In this document: in pieces, positions 5,524-5,588 of the stretch
Layout: each line of letters starts with the position of its first letter
How positions within the stretch are numbered: position 1 is the first letter of the stretch
From: Defluviitaleaceae bacterium
GTDB lineage: Bacteria > Bacillota > Clostridia > Lachnospirales > WQUN01
Assembly: GCA_009782245.1 (NCBI GenBank)
Contig: WRKK01000175.1
Span: 1 to 5,588, forward strand
Reading direction: 5' to 3'
DNA length: 5,588 bases
Notes under the pieces: model-generated
Databases searched by the model: none
The model's input: the letters and a program-made list of their open reading frames with translations, nothing else
What the model was told of the DNA's origin: nothing
Made by a program: the position numbers and the translations under genes

Positions 5524-5555
5524 AGGGGCGTGCTCCTTGCGGGGTCCAGGGGCAG

Positions 5556-5575
5556 CCTGCCCGCTGGCAGGCGGG
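5556..5575. repeat. 20-bp double-hairpin unit, copy b, nested in GC-rich repeat
   Basis: Identical in all 20 bases and in orientation to the unit at 5504-5523, 52 bp further on. On the minus strand it sits between GGGCG and CTGCCCC, which are joined directly in copy 1 at 4634/4635, in the loop of that unit's hairpin. The boundary can slide by one base. Confidence 0.8.
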
Positions 5576-5588
5576 CGCCCCTGGCGGG

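Larger units (their letters stand above)
5493..5588 (-). repeat. GC-rich intergenic repeat, copy 2 (inverted, with two inserted 20-bp units)
   Basis: Read on the minus strand, this region follows copy 1 at 4622-4677 unit by unit: an 11-nt CTGCCCCTGGA corresponds to CTGCCCCTTGA, the stretch 5524-5544 corresponds to the start of unit 2 with one substitution, and CCCGCTAA corresponds to 5493-5500. The match is interrupted only by two identical 20-bp palindromic units absent from copy 1. The match continues to the window end, so the repeat is probably truncated here. Similarity also trails on weakly past CCCGCTAA into A/T-rich sequence in both copies. Confidence 0.85.

Overview
The window looks like chromosome from a low-GC Firmicute, most likely a clostridial-type organism. 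The reasoning is the A/T-rich codon choice in all four genes, strong AGAAAGG/AAGGA-type ribosome binding sites, consensus sigma-A-like promoters, a PcrA-type helicase with the C-terminal Tudor-like domain usual in Gram-positives, and a TrmB of Firmicute type. This is inferred from protein and signal style only. GC-rich repeats sit in the intergenic spaces and contrast sharply with the genes.

Layout. Positions 1-122 are the end of a 24-bp tandem repeat array cut by the window edge. Next, on the minus strand (148-1119), is a secreted AA10-type (CBM33) lytic polysaccharide monooxygenase-like protein with a Pro/Thr linker and a C-terminal CBM5/12-like chitin-binding module. Its start region faces a plus-strand pcrA (1355-3547), and the roughly 235 bp between them hold two opposed promoters. 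A perfect 14-bp hairpin follows pcrA, then a near-consensus promoter drives a stand-alone FMN-dependent alpha-hydroxy-acid dehydrogenase-like gene (3708-4592). A GC-rich repeat (4604-4677) separates it from trmB (4763-5395), the tRNA guanine-46 N7-methyltransferase. trmB ends in a perfect 15-bp hairpin, and the window closes inside an inverted second copy of the same GC-rich repeat.

The genes do not form an obvious pathway: polysaccharide attack outside the cell, DNA repair/replication, an oxidoreductase of unknown substrate, and tRNA modification. Three of the four units (the LPMO, pcrA and FMN-enzyme genes) have their own promoter; none was found for trmB.

No clearly new multi-gene system is visible. 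The items most worth a second look are the nested 20-bp palindromic units inserted twice into the second GC-rich repeat, the cysteine-free LPMO with Trp where the copper-axial Phe is expected, the FMN enzyme lacking its usual substrate-binding residues, and the short in-phase tandem repeats in the leaders of two genes.
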